Origin: Chloroflexota bacterium
GTDB taxonomy: Bacteria; Chloroflexota; UBA6077; JACCZL01
DNA length: 64,000 bases
Assembly (NCBI GenBank): GCA_030447245.1
Contig: JAUJPG010000008.1
Span: 1 to 64,000, forward strand
Direction of reading: 5' to 3'
Made by a program: the position numbers and the translations under genes. The notes under the pieces are model-generated. The model saw only the letters and a program-made list of their open reading frames with translations. It ran no database searches and had not been told where the DNA came from. This document shows positions 25,321 through 34,499 of the stretch, piece by piece (the first letter of the stretch is position 1; the number at the start of each line of letters is the position of its first letter).

Positions 25321-26176
25321 CGGGGCGACCGTGCGACATGGAAGCGATCCCCTGGTTGTTGTCGAGGACCTCCATCACGAGTATCCTGGTGGCGTGCTGG
25401 CCCTGGCCGGCGTCAGCCTCGAGATCCGCGAGGGGGAAAGCATCGGGATCATCGGCCAGAACGGCTCGGGCAAGACGACGTTCGTCAAGCATCTCAACGG
25501 CTTGCTCCGGCCGACTCAGGGGCGTGTCCTGGTCGATGGCCAGGACACCCGCAAGACGCGCGTTTCCCAGCTTGCGCGGACAGTTGGCTACGTCTTCCAG
25601 AACCCGGATCACCAGATCTTCGCCGGGAAGGTCTGGGACGAAGTGAGCTTCGGTCCGAAGAATCTGCGGATGCCTGAGGCGGAGCTCGGGCAGACGGTGC
25701 GCGAGGCTCTCGAGACGATGGGGCTGACGGAGCTTGCGGACCGCCATCCGTACACGCTCAGCCGCGGCCAGCGGCAACGGCTGGCGATCGCCGCGGTCCT
25801 GTCGATGCGCTCGCGCGTGCTCATGCTGGACGAGCCGATGGGCGGGCAGGACCGGGCCCAGGTTGGTCGTCTGCTCAGGACCATGGCACATCTCCGGAAC
25901 AACGGCCACACGACGATCATGGTCAGCCACGATCTCGAGATCATCGCTGCCTCCTGCGCGCGGGCGATCGTCTTCCGCGACGGCCGGGTGATCCTCGATG
26001 GTCCGGTCCGCGAGGTGTTCGCGCGGACCGAAGAGCTGGCCCAGACGTTCCTCAAGGCGCCGCAAGTCGCGCGCTTCAGCCTGGCTCGTGGCCTGCCGCG
26101 CGTAGCCCTGACAGTCGAGGAGGCCTGCGAGCTCCTCGACGGCGCCAGTAGCGGCGTAGCCCCCATGCCATCCTGA
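25313..26176 (+). CDS. ecfA2: ECF transporter ATPase 2
   Basis: 287 residues, TTG start overlapping the end of ATPase 1. Intact Walker A IIGQNGSGKTTFVKHLNGLL, Q-loop FQNPDHQIFAGKVWDEVSFG (ECF type), Walker B VLMLDEPMGGQD and switch His in TTIMVSHDLEIIA. The signature is LSRGQRQRLAIAA, with Arg in place of the first Gly of LSGGQ, a change found in several ECF ATPases as far as I recall. The C-terminal tail (about 230-287) resembles the ECF dimerisation region. It would form the heterodimer with ATPase 1. Confidence 0.9.
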   Translation: MPDGATVRHGSDPLVVVEDLHHEYPGGVLALAGVSLEIREGESIGIIGQNGSGKTTFVKHLNGLLRPTQGRVLVDGQDTRKTRVSQLARTVGYVFQNPDHQIFAGKVWDEVSFGPKNLRMPEAELGQTVREALETMGLTELADRHPYTLSRGQRQRLAIAAVLSMRSRVLMLDEPMGGQDRAQVGRLLRTMAHLRNNGHTTIMVSHDLEIIAASCARAIVFRDGRVILDGPVREVFARTEELAQTFLKAPQVARFSLARGLPRVALTVEEACELLDGASSGVAPMPS

Positions 26177-26236
26177 GCGTCAACACAGGACCTCGGTCCT
26201 GGAGCCCGGCGACCCAGACCCTTCGTCGACGCTCAG
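26173..26236. repeat. REP-like palindromic element
   Basis: CTGAGCGTC (26173-26181) pairs with GACGCTCAG (26228-26236); inside lies CAGGAC-CTCG-GTCCTG (26186-26201). The CATCCTGAGCG and CGCTCAGCATGAC edges have the look of a dispersed extragenic palindrome. It starts inside the last codons of ecfA2 and separates the transporter from the next hydantoinase gene, so it may end transcription. Confidence 0.5.
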
Positions 26237-26310
26237 CATGACACCACAGCCCCGGATGACGCTGAAACTCCGGTGAGAACGAATTGAAGCGCAAGGCAGA
26301 GGGGGGATCT

Positions 26311-27755
26311 ATGAGCGAGGAGCGTGGCAATGGAACGGCCTACGACCTGGTCGTGATCGGCGATCAGGTCGTCAACGGCGACCGCGTCGGACCGGCCGGG
26401 ATCGCCGTTCGGGGGGAGCGGATCGCGGCGCTGCTCGACGTCGACGAGGCCCAGCGACCGGGGCTGGCCGCGCACACGATCGACGCGCGCGGCAAGATCG
26501 TCCTGCCCGGTGCCATCGACGCCCACGTCCACCTGCGGACGATGAACGACGCGGCCGATTCCTGGGAGAGCGTGACCCGCGCCGCCGCGCACGGCGGCGT
26601 GACGACGATCATCGCCTACGTCCAGGGTCCCGTCGGCATGCCGCTCGGCGAGGCGATGCGCCGCAATCTGGACGACGCCCAGCGCGACGTCCTCGTCGAC
26701 GTCGCGGCGCACTGTCGGATGAACGGGCCGTCAGACGACGTCTTCGACCAGATCGCCGACGTGTTCGATCTCGGCATCCCGTCGTTCAAGTTCTTCATGG
26801 CCTACCGCAAGCGCGGGATCATGTGGGACGGCCAGCCGCTGATGCGGGCGCTCGCGACGATCGGCGAGCGCGGCGGCATCTGGTGCTGCCATGCCGAGAA
26901 CGGCGATCTGATCGACTATCTCGAGGACCGTTACATCGAGCGGGACGCCTACCGTCCGGGAGACCTATCTGGCGACGCGCCCGCACGACGCCGAGATCGA
27001 GGCCGCGTTCCGCGCGATCCGGGGCTTCGCCCGTCAGTTCAAGTGTCGACTCTACATCGTCCACACCACCGCGGCCGGCGTGCTGCCGTACGCCAACGAG
27101 GCTCGTCGAGCCGGCCAGCAGGTGGTCGTCGAGACGTGCCCACAGTACCTGACCCTGACCGACGAGACCACGCGCCTGGCCGGTGGTCGCGCCAAGATCG
27201 CCCCGCCGATGCGCACCCCGGCCGATACCGTCGCGCTCTGGGAAGGGCTGGCGCTCGGCGACGTCGACGTCGCCGCCAGCGACCACGCGCCCTGGCCATA
27301 CGACAACAAGCACCTACCGCCCGAAGAGTTTGCGAAGATCTCCTTCGGCGCGCCCGGGCGTCGAGACGATCCTGCCGCTCCTCTACAGCGAGGGCGTCGC
27401 GAAGGGTCGACTCACGCTGCCACGGCTGGCCGAGGTGCTCAGCGCCGCCCCGGCCCGCGTGTTCGGCTCGAGCGCAAGGGCCGGCATCGCGCGGCATGGA
27501 TGCCGACCTCGTCGTGATCGACCCGGCGGTCCGCTGGACGCTGGACGAGCAGACTCTGCATAGCGAGGCCGGGCTACAGCAACTGGCATGGCTGGGAGCT
27601 CCAGGGCAAGCCCGGCCCTGTCGCTACTCCGCGGCGACCCTCCTCGACCGACAACCTCCTCGACGGCGACCAGCTTCGTCGCGTCGAGCGCGGGCTACGG
27701 ACCTGACCTACCTGCCGCGCTTCGTCAACGCGGCGCAAGGCGGCCGAAGAAGGAC
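26311..27755 (+). pseudogene. second dihydropyrimidinase/hydantoinase-like gene, several frameshifts
   Basis: Starts at ATG 26311 with a GAGGGGGGA ribosome site. The first 215 codons are sound: YDLVVIGDQVVNGDRVGPAG, metal motif DAHVHLRTMND, carbamate-Lys region SFKFFMAYRKRG, HAENGDLIDYLEDRY. At about 26960 an extra G (CCGGGAGACC) shifts the frame; the protein continues as TYLATRPHDAEIEAAFRAI, VETCPQYLTLTDETTRLAGG and VDVAASDHAPWPY, shifts again at about 27360 (extra G in GCCCGGGCG), then within 27470-27500 more than once, and ends in DADLVVIDPAVRWTLDEQTL. Most lesions are one-base changes in G/C runs. It is the first gene of the indel-dense block. Confidence 0.75.
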
Positions 27756-28389
27756 GGTAAGTACTGTCCCGCACTTGGTCCGTGTCGTCGGCCGCGTCGG
27801 ACCAATGCTGATCCGCGCGCGTGACCACCGTCACGGCTTCTGCCGACTCCTGAGCAGGTTTCTGCTGCTGATCCACCCCTACGCGCCTTGATCGTCCATT
27901 ATCGCCAGTCGCCGGCTGCGCAACAAAGCGAGCTCGGCTGACGTACTTGCGGCCTCGAGCACCAGGAGCGCAGTCCGCTCGTCGCGGGCGACATGATCCT
28001 CGGTCGGCCGGCGTGGCCGAGGGCCACCTGGGCCATGGTGAGGCTACTGCTGACACGAGCGGGCCGAGGCCGAGGCCACCGCGGCGAAGGCTATCTTGAA
28101 GGCGCCGTTCTTTCGGTCGCACTCCGAATGCTATCGTCGACGAGGACCAGGGTCAGTCGTCAACCATCGCTCGCAGGTCGATGATCTCCCGATGCCGGTA
28201 CGCCACGGCGACGCGGAGGAGCAGCACCAGCCGAAGCGGATCAAGAACGCTGCGCCGTCGCATGTCCAGGCCACTGCGCGTACTATCGCGTGCTCTTCCA
28301 TTCTGGTCCAGGGAAGCCCATCGGTGCGCGTTGTCCGTAACGCCGAGGGAGAGCCGACAGCCACCAGGACACCCTCGCGGCGACGATCC
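27756..28389. other. unassigned stretch of the indel-dense block
   Basis: No domain could be followed in any frame for more than about 20 residues. Short protein-like pieces appear on the minus strand (for example AVAYRHREIIDLRAMVDD near 28150-28210), but they are too short to name. Compositionally it is as GC-rich as the coding regions, so it may hold a gene hidden by indels. Confidence 0.3.
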
Positions 28390-29473
28390 GGCCCGCCTTG
28401 AGCATGGCCAGGCGCGGTGGGTGCGCGGACGGCCTGGGCGCACTCCGCGTCGACAGGACCAGGTCGGCACGGGTGAGACGGTGTACGGACCGAGGCCGAC
28501 AGCCTCGCCGGCGAGGGTCGCACTCGTCACCCCAGCTCGCTCGGTGCGCAGGGCGGCGTCGCTCACCAGGAAGGTGCGCGCCGTCGCCGCGACCCCGGTC
28601 GCATCGTGAACGTTGTCCGCCGATCGCGACCCGCGCCCGGCCTCCGCTCGGTCACGCGCGGCGTCGCTCGGTCGGGCCGTTCGTCACGATCGTCACCCCC
28701 ACGGCCTGAGCCGCAGCCTCTCGATCAGGCGCCGCGTGGCTGACGGCGACCTGACGGTGACCCCTTGGAAGCCCTCGCCCACCGTCCAGGCGGCGATCCG
28801 CTCCAGCTCGAAGCCGCCAAGATGGCCGACGTGGTGGAGGTGAATGTCCAGCCCAACGTCGTGGCTGGCCGCCAGGCGGAACAGCGCCCGCAGGTGTCCC
28901 TCGATGTCGCCGTCGAACCCACCGGGGTCGATGCCGCCGAGCACGTCCGCGCCGAGCGCGAGCGCCTCGTCCAGCAGTCCGTCGGTCCCCGGTGCTCGGA
29001 GCACCCCGTCCTGAGGAAAGGCGACGATCTGTATGTCGACCAGGCCGGCGCATCGCTCGCGCACCGCCAGCACCGCCTCGAGCGCCGACAGGCCGATGCT
29101 CGGCTTGACGTCGACGTGGCTGCGTAACGCGGTCGTCCCGAAGGCGAGCGCCGGCGGACCAGGGCCGTGGCCCGCTCTTCGGTCGGACGACGGTCCTGGG
29201 CTGTGAGCACGCGGTCCGAAGCCGCCATCCGCCCGGCCAGGTCGGGCGCCTCTGGGAGCGGGACCCACCGCTCGCCCATCAGCGTCTTGTCCAGGTGGAG
29301 GTGGCTGTCGATCAGCCCCGGAAGCAGAGTCCTCCCGCCCGGCGTCGAGCACCTCGGTTGCTGGCTCGGCCGCGAGATCGGGTCCGACGGCGGTGATCCG
29401 ACCCGCCCCGACCCGGACGTCAACCAGTTGGCCGTCTGGGATGCGCGCGGCGGATCAGGAGATCAGCCGCCAT
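28390..29473 (-). pseudogene. cytosine deaminase-like amidohydrolase, many frameshifts
   Basis: Begins at ATG 29473, six bases after the end of the LLM gene. Across frames it reads MAADLLIRRA, TLLPGLIDSHLHLDKTLMGE (metal-binding HLHLDK of CodA-type deaminases), AFGTTALRSHVDVKPSIGL, FPQDGV, DEALALGADVLGGIDPGGFD, VGLDIHLHHVGHLGGFELER, VTIVTNGP, RVAIGG and a C-terminal GADLVLVDA-like return. This order (HxH..K, DxxHxD-like) is cytosine/creatinine deaminase, about 400 residues if repaired. Breaks near 29330, 29160, 28720, 28640 and 28460 are all small. It would deaminate a pyrimidine or related ring, matching the ureide theme. Confidence 0.68.
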
Positions 29474-29479
29474 GGCGAG

Positions 29480-30493
29480 CTACGACCGGAACGCTGGCAT
29501 GACCCGCTCGGCCCACTCGCGCATGAAGCGGACCTTGTCGTCGAAGTGGACGCTCATCCAGGAACTGGCGGGCGCCGGCGTCCACGGCACGCTCGAGCTT
29601 TCGGATGCAGTCGTCAGCCGTGCCCGCGACGGCGAAGCGGTCGGCCAGGTAGTCGACGAGCCCGAGCTCTCCAATCAGCTCGCGATTGGCGCTGTCCGGC
29701 TTGTCGTGCTGGTCGAAATGGTAGCGGGCGCCGAGCGCGCGGACCTTCGTCATCAGCTCAGGCGGGATGTGCTTGCCCTCGGTCGTGAAGCGAGCGAGAT
29801 GGCTGCCCGGCCGAGGCGAGCGACATCAGGATGTGATCGACCGCCGCGCGCCGGGGTCCTCGGCCAGGCTGGTCAACGGCAGCCACCAGAGATCGACCTC
29901 GGCGGGGTTCCGGCTTCAACCTCCTCGGCGCCGATCCGGACCTGCGCGATCGAGTCGCGGATGATCTCCGGCAGCAGGCCCGTGTTGATCACCACCCCGT
30001 CGGCGATCTGGTGGCCAGGCGGAGCGTCTTCGGGCCGAGGCGGCAATGTAGAGCGGGACGTTGGCCCGCCCCCAGGTCAGTCGGGCGGGGCGACCCTGGT
30101 ACTCGGCCGTGCCGTCGCGGAGCAGGCCCGGAGGGCGAGCAGGTACTCCCGCATTTCAGCCAGCGTCGAGCCCTTCAGGCCGATGTTGTAGACGGCGCTG
30201 TCGCCGCTGCCGATGCCGAGCATCGTCCTGCCTGGCGCAAGCTCCTCGAGCGTGACCGCCGCCGAAGCCGCGACGGCCCGGATGGCGGGTGAGCGGATTG
30301 ATCACGCGCGGTCCGAAACGGATGCGTTCGGTGTTCAGCGCGCAGAGCGTGGCGGAGACGTAGACCTCGCGGTAGAGCGACTGCGAGTCGGCGACCCCGA
30401 TGATATCGAAGCCGTCGCCTCGGCCGTCCTGACCCACTCCACGAATTCGGATGGCGCGTTGGGCAGGAAGGTGATCCCGAAGCGGACTGTCAC
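29480..30493 (-). pseudogene. second LLM-class flavin-dependent oxidoreductase, several frameshifts
   Basis: GTG start at 30493 with GGAGG upstream: VTVRFGITFLPN, then FDIIGVADSQSLYREVYVSA, RIRFGPRVINPLTRHP, the APGRTMLGIG region in another frame, and near the end LGLVDYLADRFAVAGTADDC, the usual C-terminal helix region of F420-dependent LLM reductases. Frames change near 30430, 30290, 30120, 29980 and 29820. It is followed six bases later by the deaminase gene, so the two formed an operon. Repaired length about 335 residues. Confidence 0.65.
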
Positions 30494-30682
30494 GCGGGTA
30501 CCTCCGGACGAGGACTCAGCGAGGGGGACTGAGGAGGATACCCCGGACCGCTCGTGGGTCAGTTCTCATGCACAGAGCGGTTCGCAGGCTGAGCGGCGGC
30601 GGGGGACCGATCGATGGGTAAGCGCCACGGCTGGTCGCGGCCAGCCAATGTCGAAGACCGCTGCCGACACGGTGCTGGAGTA

Positions 30683-30978
30683 GGGCTACCGCTACTGGGC
30701 CGACAAGAGCTTCTACGGGCGGCAGTGCCAACGAGGTAGCAGGCGACCGACGGTGTCCTGGCGCGGGCCGAGCCGCCACTGATGCCCGCGCGGCCTGGCC
30801 CCGAGCCTTCACCTACCTGGCCCACCGGATCCGCCAACGGATCGAGGTGGTCAACGCCCAGCTCCACGGGCAGTTGGCGATCGAGCGGACGCTGGCCAAG
30901 ACCCTCTGGGGCCTGGTCACCTGGGTCCAGGCCAAGCTGACCGCCCACACGATCGGCGTCTACCTGAACCTTCTCTAG
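30683..30978 (+). mobile_element. IS982-type transposase, C-terminal remnant
   Basis: The last 50 codons before the TAG at 30976-30978 read FTYLAHRIRQRIEVVNAQLH, then LAIERTLAKTLWGLVTWVQA and TAHTIGVYLNLL, the C-terminal pattern of IS982-group transposases as I know them. Upstream, GYRYWADKSFYGRQC in a shifted frame looks like the segment preceding it. No inverted repeats were found. It is a dead fragment. Confidence 0.45.
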
Positions 30979-31120
30979 GGGGCCGCCGTTGACTCTCAAG
31001 ACGCCGTCTGACACCATTCCACATCACTCGTATTCGTACCCTGTCAACCATGATTTGACAGCTGGGGCCCCTCGCCCACGCCGATGTGAACCACTTACAA
31101 CCGCATCGTTCTGGTGGGCC

Positions 31121-31126
31121 TATACT
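31121..31126 (+). promoter_or_regulatory. -10 element of a probably leaderless promoter
   Basis: TATACT seven bases before the ATG at 31134, with no ribosome site between. TTACAA at 31095-31100 is the nearest -35-like box but the spacer is 20 bases. Same arrangement as the tetR promoter at 1315. Confidence 0.45.
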
Positions 31127-31133
31127 GTGCACC

Positions 31134-32152
31134 ATGAGGCCATCCGCGCCTCCTCGCAGCCGCCGGCGGTTCCTGCAAGGCAGCCTGGCTCTGGCCGGCC
31201 TCGGCCTGGTCACCGGGTGTGGTGTCGGTGCACCGCCGTCGGACCACCGAAGCAGCGGGCGCGCATCGGGCTGTTCACGGTGCCGGGGTCTCTTAGCGAG
31301 ACTGCCGAGGATCGGAGCCTTCCGGACAGCGCTGGGCAAGCTGGGATGGATCCATGGCGAGAACCTGGTCGTAGAGTACCGATGGGCGGCGACGCCCGGA
31401 AGGGGCGGCTGCCGCTGCTGAGCTGATCGCGGTGTCGGTCGATCTCGTCGTCGCGGCCGGCACCGAGCTCGGCCGAGCGGCCACCGAGGCGAGCCAGACG
31501 ATCCCGGTGGTCATGGCCGTCAGCAGCGACCCTGTCGGCAGCGGGCTGGTGACTGGGCTGTTCGGGCCAGGCAGGACCTGACCGCGGCCTGGCCACCCCC
31601 GGCCCGGGAGCTCAGCACAGAAGCGCCTGGAGGTGCTGAAAGGCCCTGCCGGGGTGTGTCGCGCGTGGCCGTCCTGTGGAATCCGATGATCGACAAACGG
31701 GCCGCCGAGGAGCGCAGCCTCCAGATCGGAGGCGGAGCGCTGGGGATCGATCTGCAGTTCCTCCTTTTCCGGGCACCGACCACTACACCCTCGCCATGCA
31801 GGCCGCCCGCGGCTGGCCGACGCGGTTCCGTTCCTCGACGATCCGCTCTTCGGGCCTCTCAAGATCCTCTCGAATCGGACGCCGTGAAGGTGCCGATGCC
31901 GATGGTCGGGGGTACGCGGAGTTCGCGCGCGCTGGCGGCCTGATGGCCTACGGGCCGAACTTCTCGGCGATGTTCGCCCGCGCCGCGACCTACGTCGACA
32001 AGATCCTCAAGGGGACCAGGCCCTCCGACCTCTCCGTCGAGCAGCCGACCACGTTCGACTTCGTCATCAACCTCAAGACCGCCCACGCCCTCGGACTGAC
32101 CATACCCAGTCGGTGCTCCTCCAGGCAACTGAGGTCATCAGTAGCGGCGACC
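31134..32152 (+). pseudogene. ABC_sub_bind (TrpX-like) substrate-binding lipoprotein, several frameshifts
   Basis: Starts MRPSAPPRSRRRFLQGSLAL with a twin-arginine-like signal and a lipobox ending LVTGC. Recognisable pieces follow in different frames: RARIGLF, LGWIHGENLVVEYRWA, a LIAVSVDLVVAAGTELGRA-like stretch, TIPVVMAVSSDPVGSGLV, VAVLWNPMIDKRAAEE, and at the end LMAYGPNFSAMFARAATYVD, ILKGTRPSDLSVEQPT and FDFVINLKTAHALGLTIP. This is the order of the ABC_sub_bind family, usually near 330 residues. At least five frame changes. No matching permease or ATPase lies nearby. Confidence 0.7.
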
Positions 32153-32400
32153 ATCCGGCCGGAGCAGCTTACTTCTGGCCTGTCTCACTCGTCAATTCAG
32201 CCTTGACAGAGCATTAGTACGAGTGATGCGAATAGTTCGGTGAGCGGGGATGTGTCAGGCCACCGCGGGACTTCTCTGCCCCGCGGATGTAGGTCCGATC
32301 CGAGGTCTGGTCGGCCACGGGCGCTGCACACGCCGCCGCCCATGTTCACAATGAAGGGGCGGAGTCGATGGCTCCCGGTTTCATGCGAGGAGGGACGGCT

Positions 32401-32649
32401 GTGTCGACCGCGGAGAAGGGCATGCTCATCCCGCCTGGCGCGGGCAGGGCCATCGGGTCCTCGCCGGGCGGGTGACGTTCAAGATCGACAGTCGTGACAG
32501 CGAAGATGCCTACAACCTGCACGAGTACGTGGTCCGACCCGGCGGGTCGTCGCGGGCCCACCGCCCTGGCCACCACGAGAACGTCTGCGTGTCGAGGGCG
32601 AGTTGGTCTGGCGCCTGGGCGACCCGGACCGTCAGCGCGCCGACTGTTC
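32401..32649 (+). pseudogene. cupin-domain protein fragment
   Basis: GTG at 32401 behind AGGAGGG. Reads GMLIPPGAGRAIGSSPGG, then VTFKIDSRDSEDAYNLHEYV and VRPGGSSRAHR.GHHEN in a second frame, then GELVWRLGD in a third. The HxH-containing strand with a downstream V.EGELVWRLGD is a cupin half-barrel. Frame changes at about 32470 and 32590. The C-terminal half could not be followed. Confidence 0.5.
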
Positions 32650-32990
32650 AGCGAGGACCGTCTGCCGTTCGACGACCAGCAGCGGATGGCGCGGGTCATC
32701 GATCGTGATGGTCTCCTCCCCCGCGCACGTGGCGGCACCGGAGATCGAGCAGCTCTTCCTCTTCAACTGGGACGCCGAGGCGGCCCGCGGCGGCGTGCGC
32801 GGTGCCCGCCCTGTTCATCAACGCCGCGTTGCCACGGCCGGAGCTGGCGCGCTTCCGCGAGCTGTGCGCCCACCTGCTCATCGCCCAGACCGCCGGGGCC
32901 GGACACCTCAACATGCTGGAGGTACCGGACCAGGTGAACGCGATGATCGAGCGGTTTCGGACCATCTCGCTCCCAACGCATGTGAGCTGA
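32650..32990 (+). pseudogene. alpha/beta hydrolase, C-terminal piece
   Basis: The frame ending at 32990 contains MPALFINAALPRPELARFRE, LLIAQTAGAGHLNMLEVPDQ and VNAMIERF; the GH.NMLE.P..VN pattern is the catalytic-His loop and last helix of an alpha/beta hydrolase. Upstream, EIEQLFLFNWDAEAARGGVR in another frame probably belongs to the same gene. No nucleophile elbow was found, so the front is missing or scrambled. Its stop overlaps the next start (TGATG). Confidence 0.45.
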
Positions 32991-33836
32991 TGACGATGAC
33001 GGTCGACGCGCAGGTCGAGGACCGAACCATCGAAGCTGAACAGCCCGCGATTCCACCACTACCGCGACTGGGGCAACAACGCGCCCGCCCCTGCTCCTGC
33101 TGCACTTCTTCAGCTGGCATGCGCGCACCTGGGACACCGGGTCGCCGCGTGCGCTGCGGGCGGACCACGGGGTCTGGCGCTCGACCAGCGCGGACATGGC
33201 GAGACCGCGTGGGCGGACGCGTACGGGCCGCCCGCGGGATGGAGGATATCGCCGCCTTCGCCCGAGCGCTCGGCCTGGGCCGCCTGCGGATCGTGGGGTT
33301 CTCAATGGGCGGCCACGCCGCCTTGCGGTACGCGGCGGAGCATCCGGAGCCGTCGAGCGCCTGGTCATCGGGGAGACGCTCCCCGGCAGCGGCCCCTGCC
33401 CGCGTCTACCTGGAGGCCTGGCTGGATCAGCGACCCGTTCGACGATCCGGGAGGAGGCGGTACGGAGCGCCCCGGGCGCTGATCCCGCGCGCGCACGAGG
33501 CCAGGCTGCGGCACTGGGTGCTCCACAACCTGCTCGGGCGCGACGACGGGCGCTGGACCTGGCGCTACGACGCCCCGGCTGCGGAGGCCGGACGGTCCCC
33601 GTGCGAAGACGGACCCCGCACCGATGCGCGCGGCGCTCCCGAGGATCGCCTGTCCCACGCTGGTGGTGCGCGGCGCCGAGAGCGAGATGTACGAGCACGA
33701 CCAAGCCGAGGTGGCTCGCACCATCCGGAACGCTCCGGGCGGTGCATCTCGGACGCCCGGGCACTGGGTGCCCCTGGACAACCCAATCGGCTTTCTCGGG
33801 GCCGTGCGGGCGTTCCTCTCCGGGGATTCGACGTGA
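32990..33836 (+). pseudogene. alpha/beta hydrolase, several frameshifts
   Basis: ATG at 32990. The nucleophile elbow is intact in RLRIVGFSMGGHAALRYAAE (G-x-S-x-G), preceded by MEDIAAFARALGLG. The C-terminal part in another frame is ALPRIACPTLVVRGAESEMY, the acid-residue strand, and GHWVPLDNPIGFLGAVRAFL, with the catalytic His. Frame changes near 33080, 33170, 33350, 33440 and 33590. Repaired length about 280 residues; substrate unknown. Confidence 0.6.
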
Positions 33837-34300
33837 GTACGGAGATGACAGGCTCCATCCTCAGCCCAGGCGACGGGGCGATCACCGCGGCCAGCTCGGC
33901 GAGATCGCGTTCAAGGTCCGCGCCGCCGACAGCGGCGGGTGTGCAGCACCTGGGGAGTACCTGGTCCGGCGGCGAGGTCGTCGCCCGCACTACCACTTGA
34001 AAATCTTCGAGTCTTGGTACGTGCTGCATGGACGGCTGAGGTTCGGCTCCGCGCCCGGTGGTTCGCGGAAACGCTGGTCAATGGTCCTGATCCCCACCCG
34101 GCGTGGTGCACGCCTTCCGCAACCTGGGGACCGCCGAGAGCCAGCCAGGCTGCTGCTCACGGCCGCCCCGGGCGGGATCGAGCGTTACTTCGAGGATCTG
34201 GACGAGCTTCGACATGGACGACGCCCGCGGTGCCCCGGACGTGGACCAGGCGCACGAGCGGAACCGGCAAGCACGACTTCGTTCTGGTCCAGGACTGATG
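33834..34300 (+). pseudogene. cupin-domain protein, several frameshifts
   Basis: GTG at 33834 overlaps the end of the hydrolase. Across frames: MTGSILSPGDGAITA, LGEIAFKVRAADSGG, GEYLVR, HYHLKIFESWYVLHGRLRF (metal-binding H-x-H and the Glu of cupin motif 1), then FAETLVNGP, HAFRNLGTAESQPGCCSRPP (motif 2 His) and GIERYFEDLDE. A typical small bicupin-like protein of about 155 residues once repaired. Confidence 0.55.
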
Positions 34301-34499
34301 AGCGCCGGGTAGTGCGGCGGCGACGCCGCGTCCCGCGCGGCCGTGCGTTTAGGCCGGTTCGCCGTACCGCGGGCAGTCCGGGGAGGCCAGCTGGGGGAAT
34401 CGACCTGGAACGGAGTGCTCTGGCTGGCAGGGGCTGGCGGGCTGAGCGGAGACCGAACGGCCCTACTAGATGACCTCGGTCGCATGCTGCAGCACTGAC

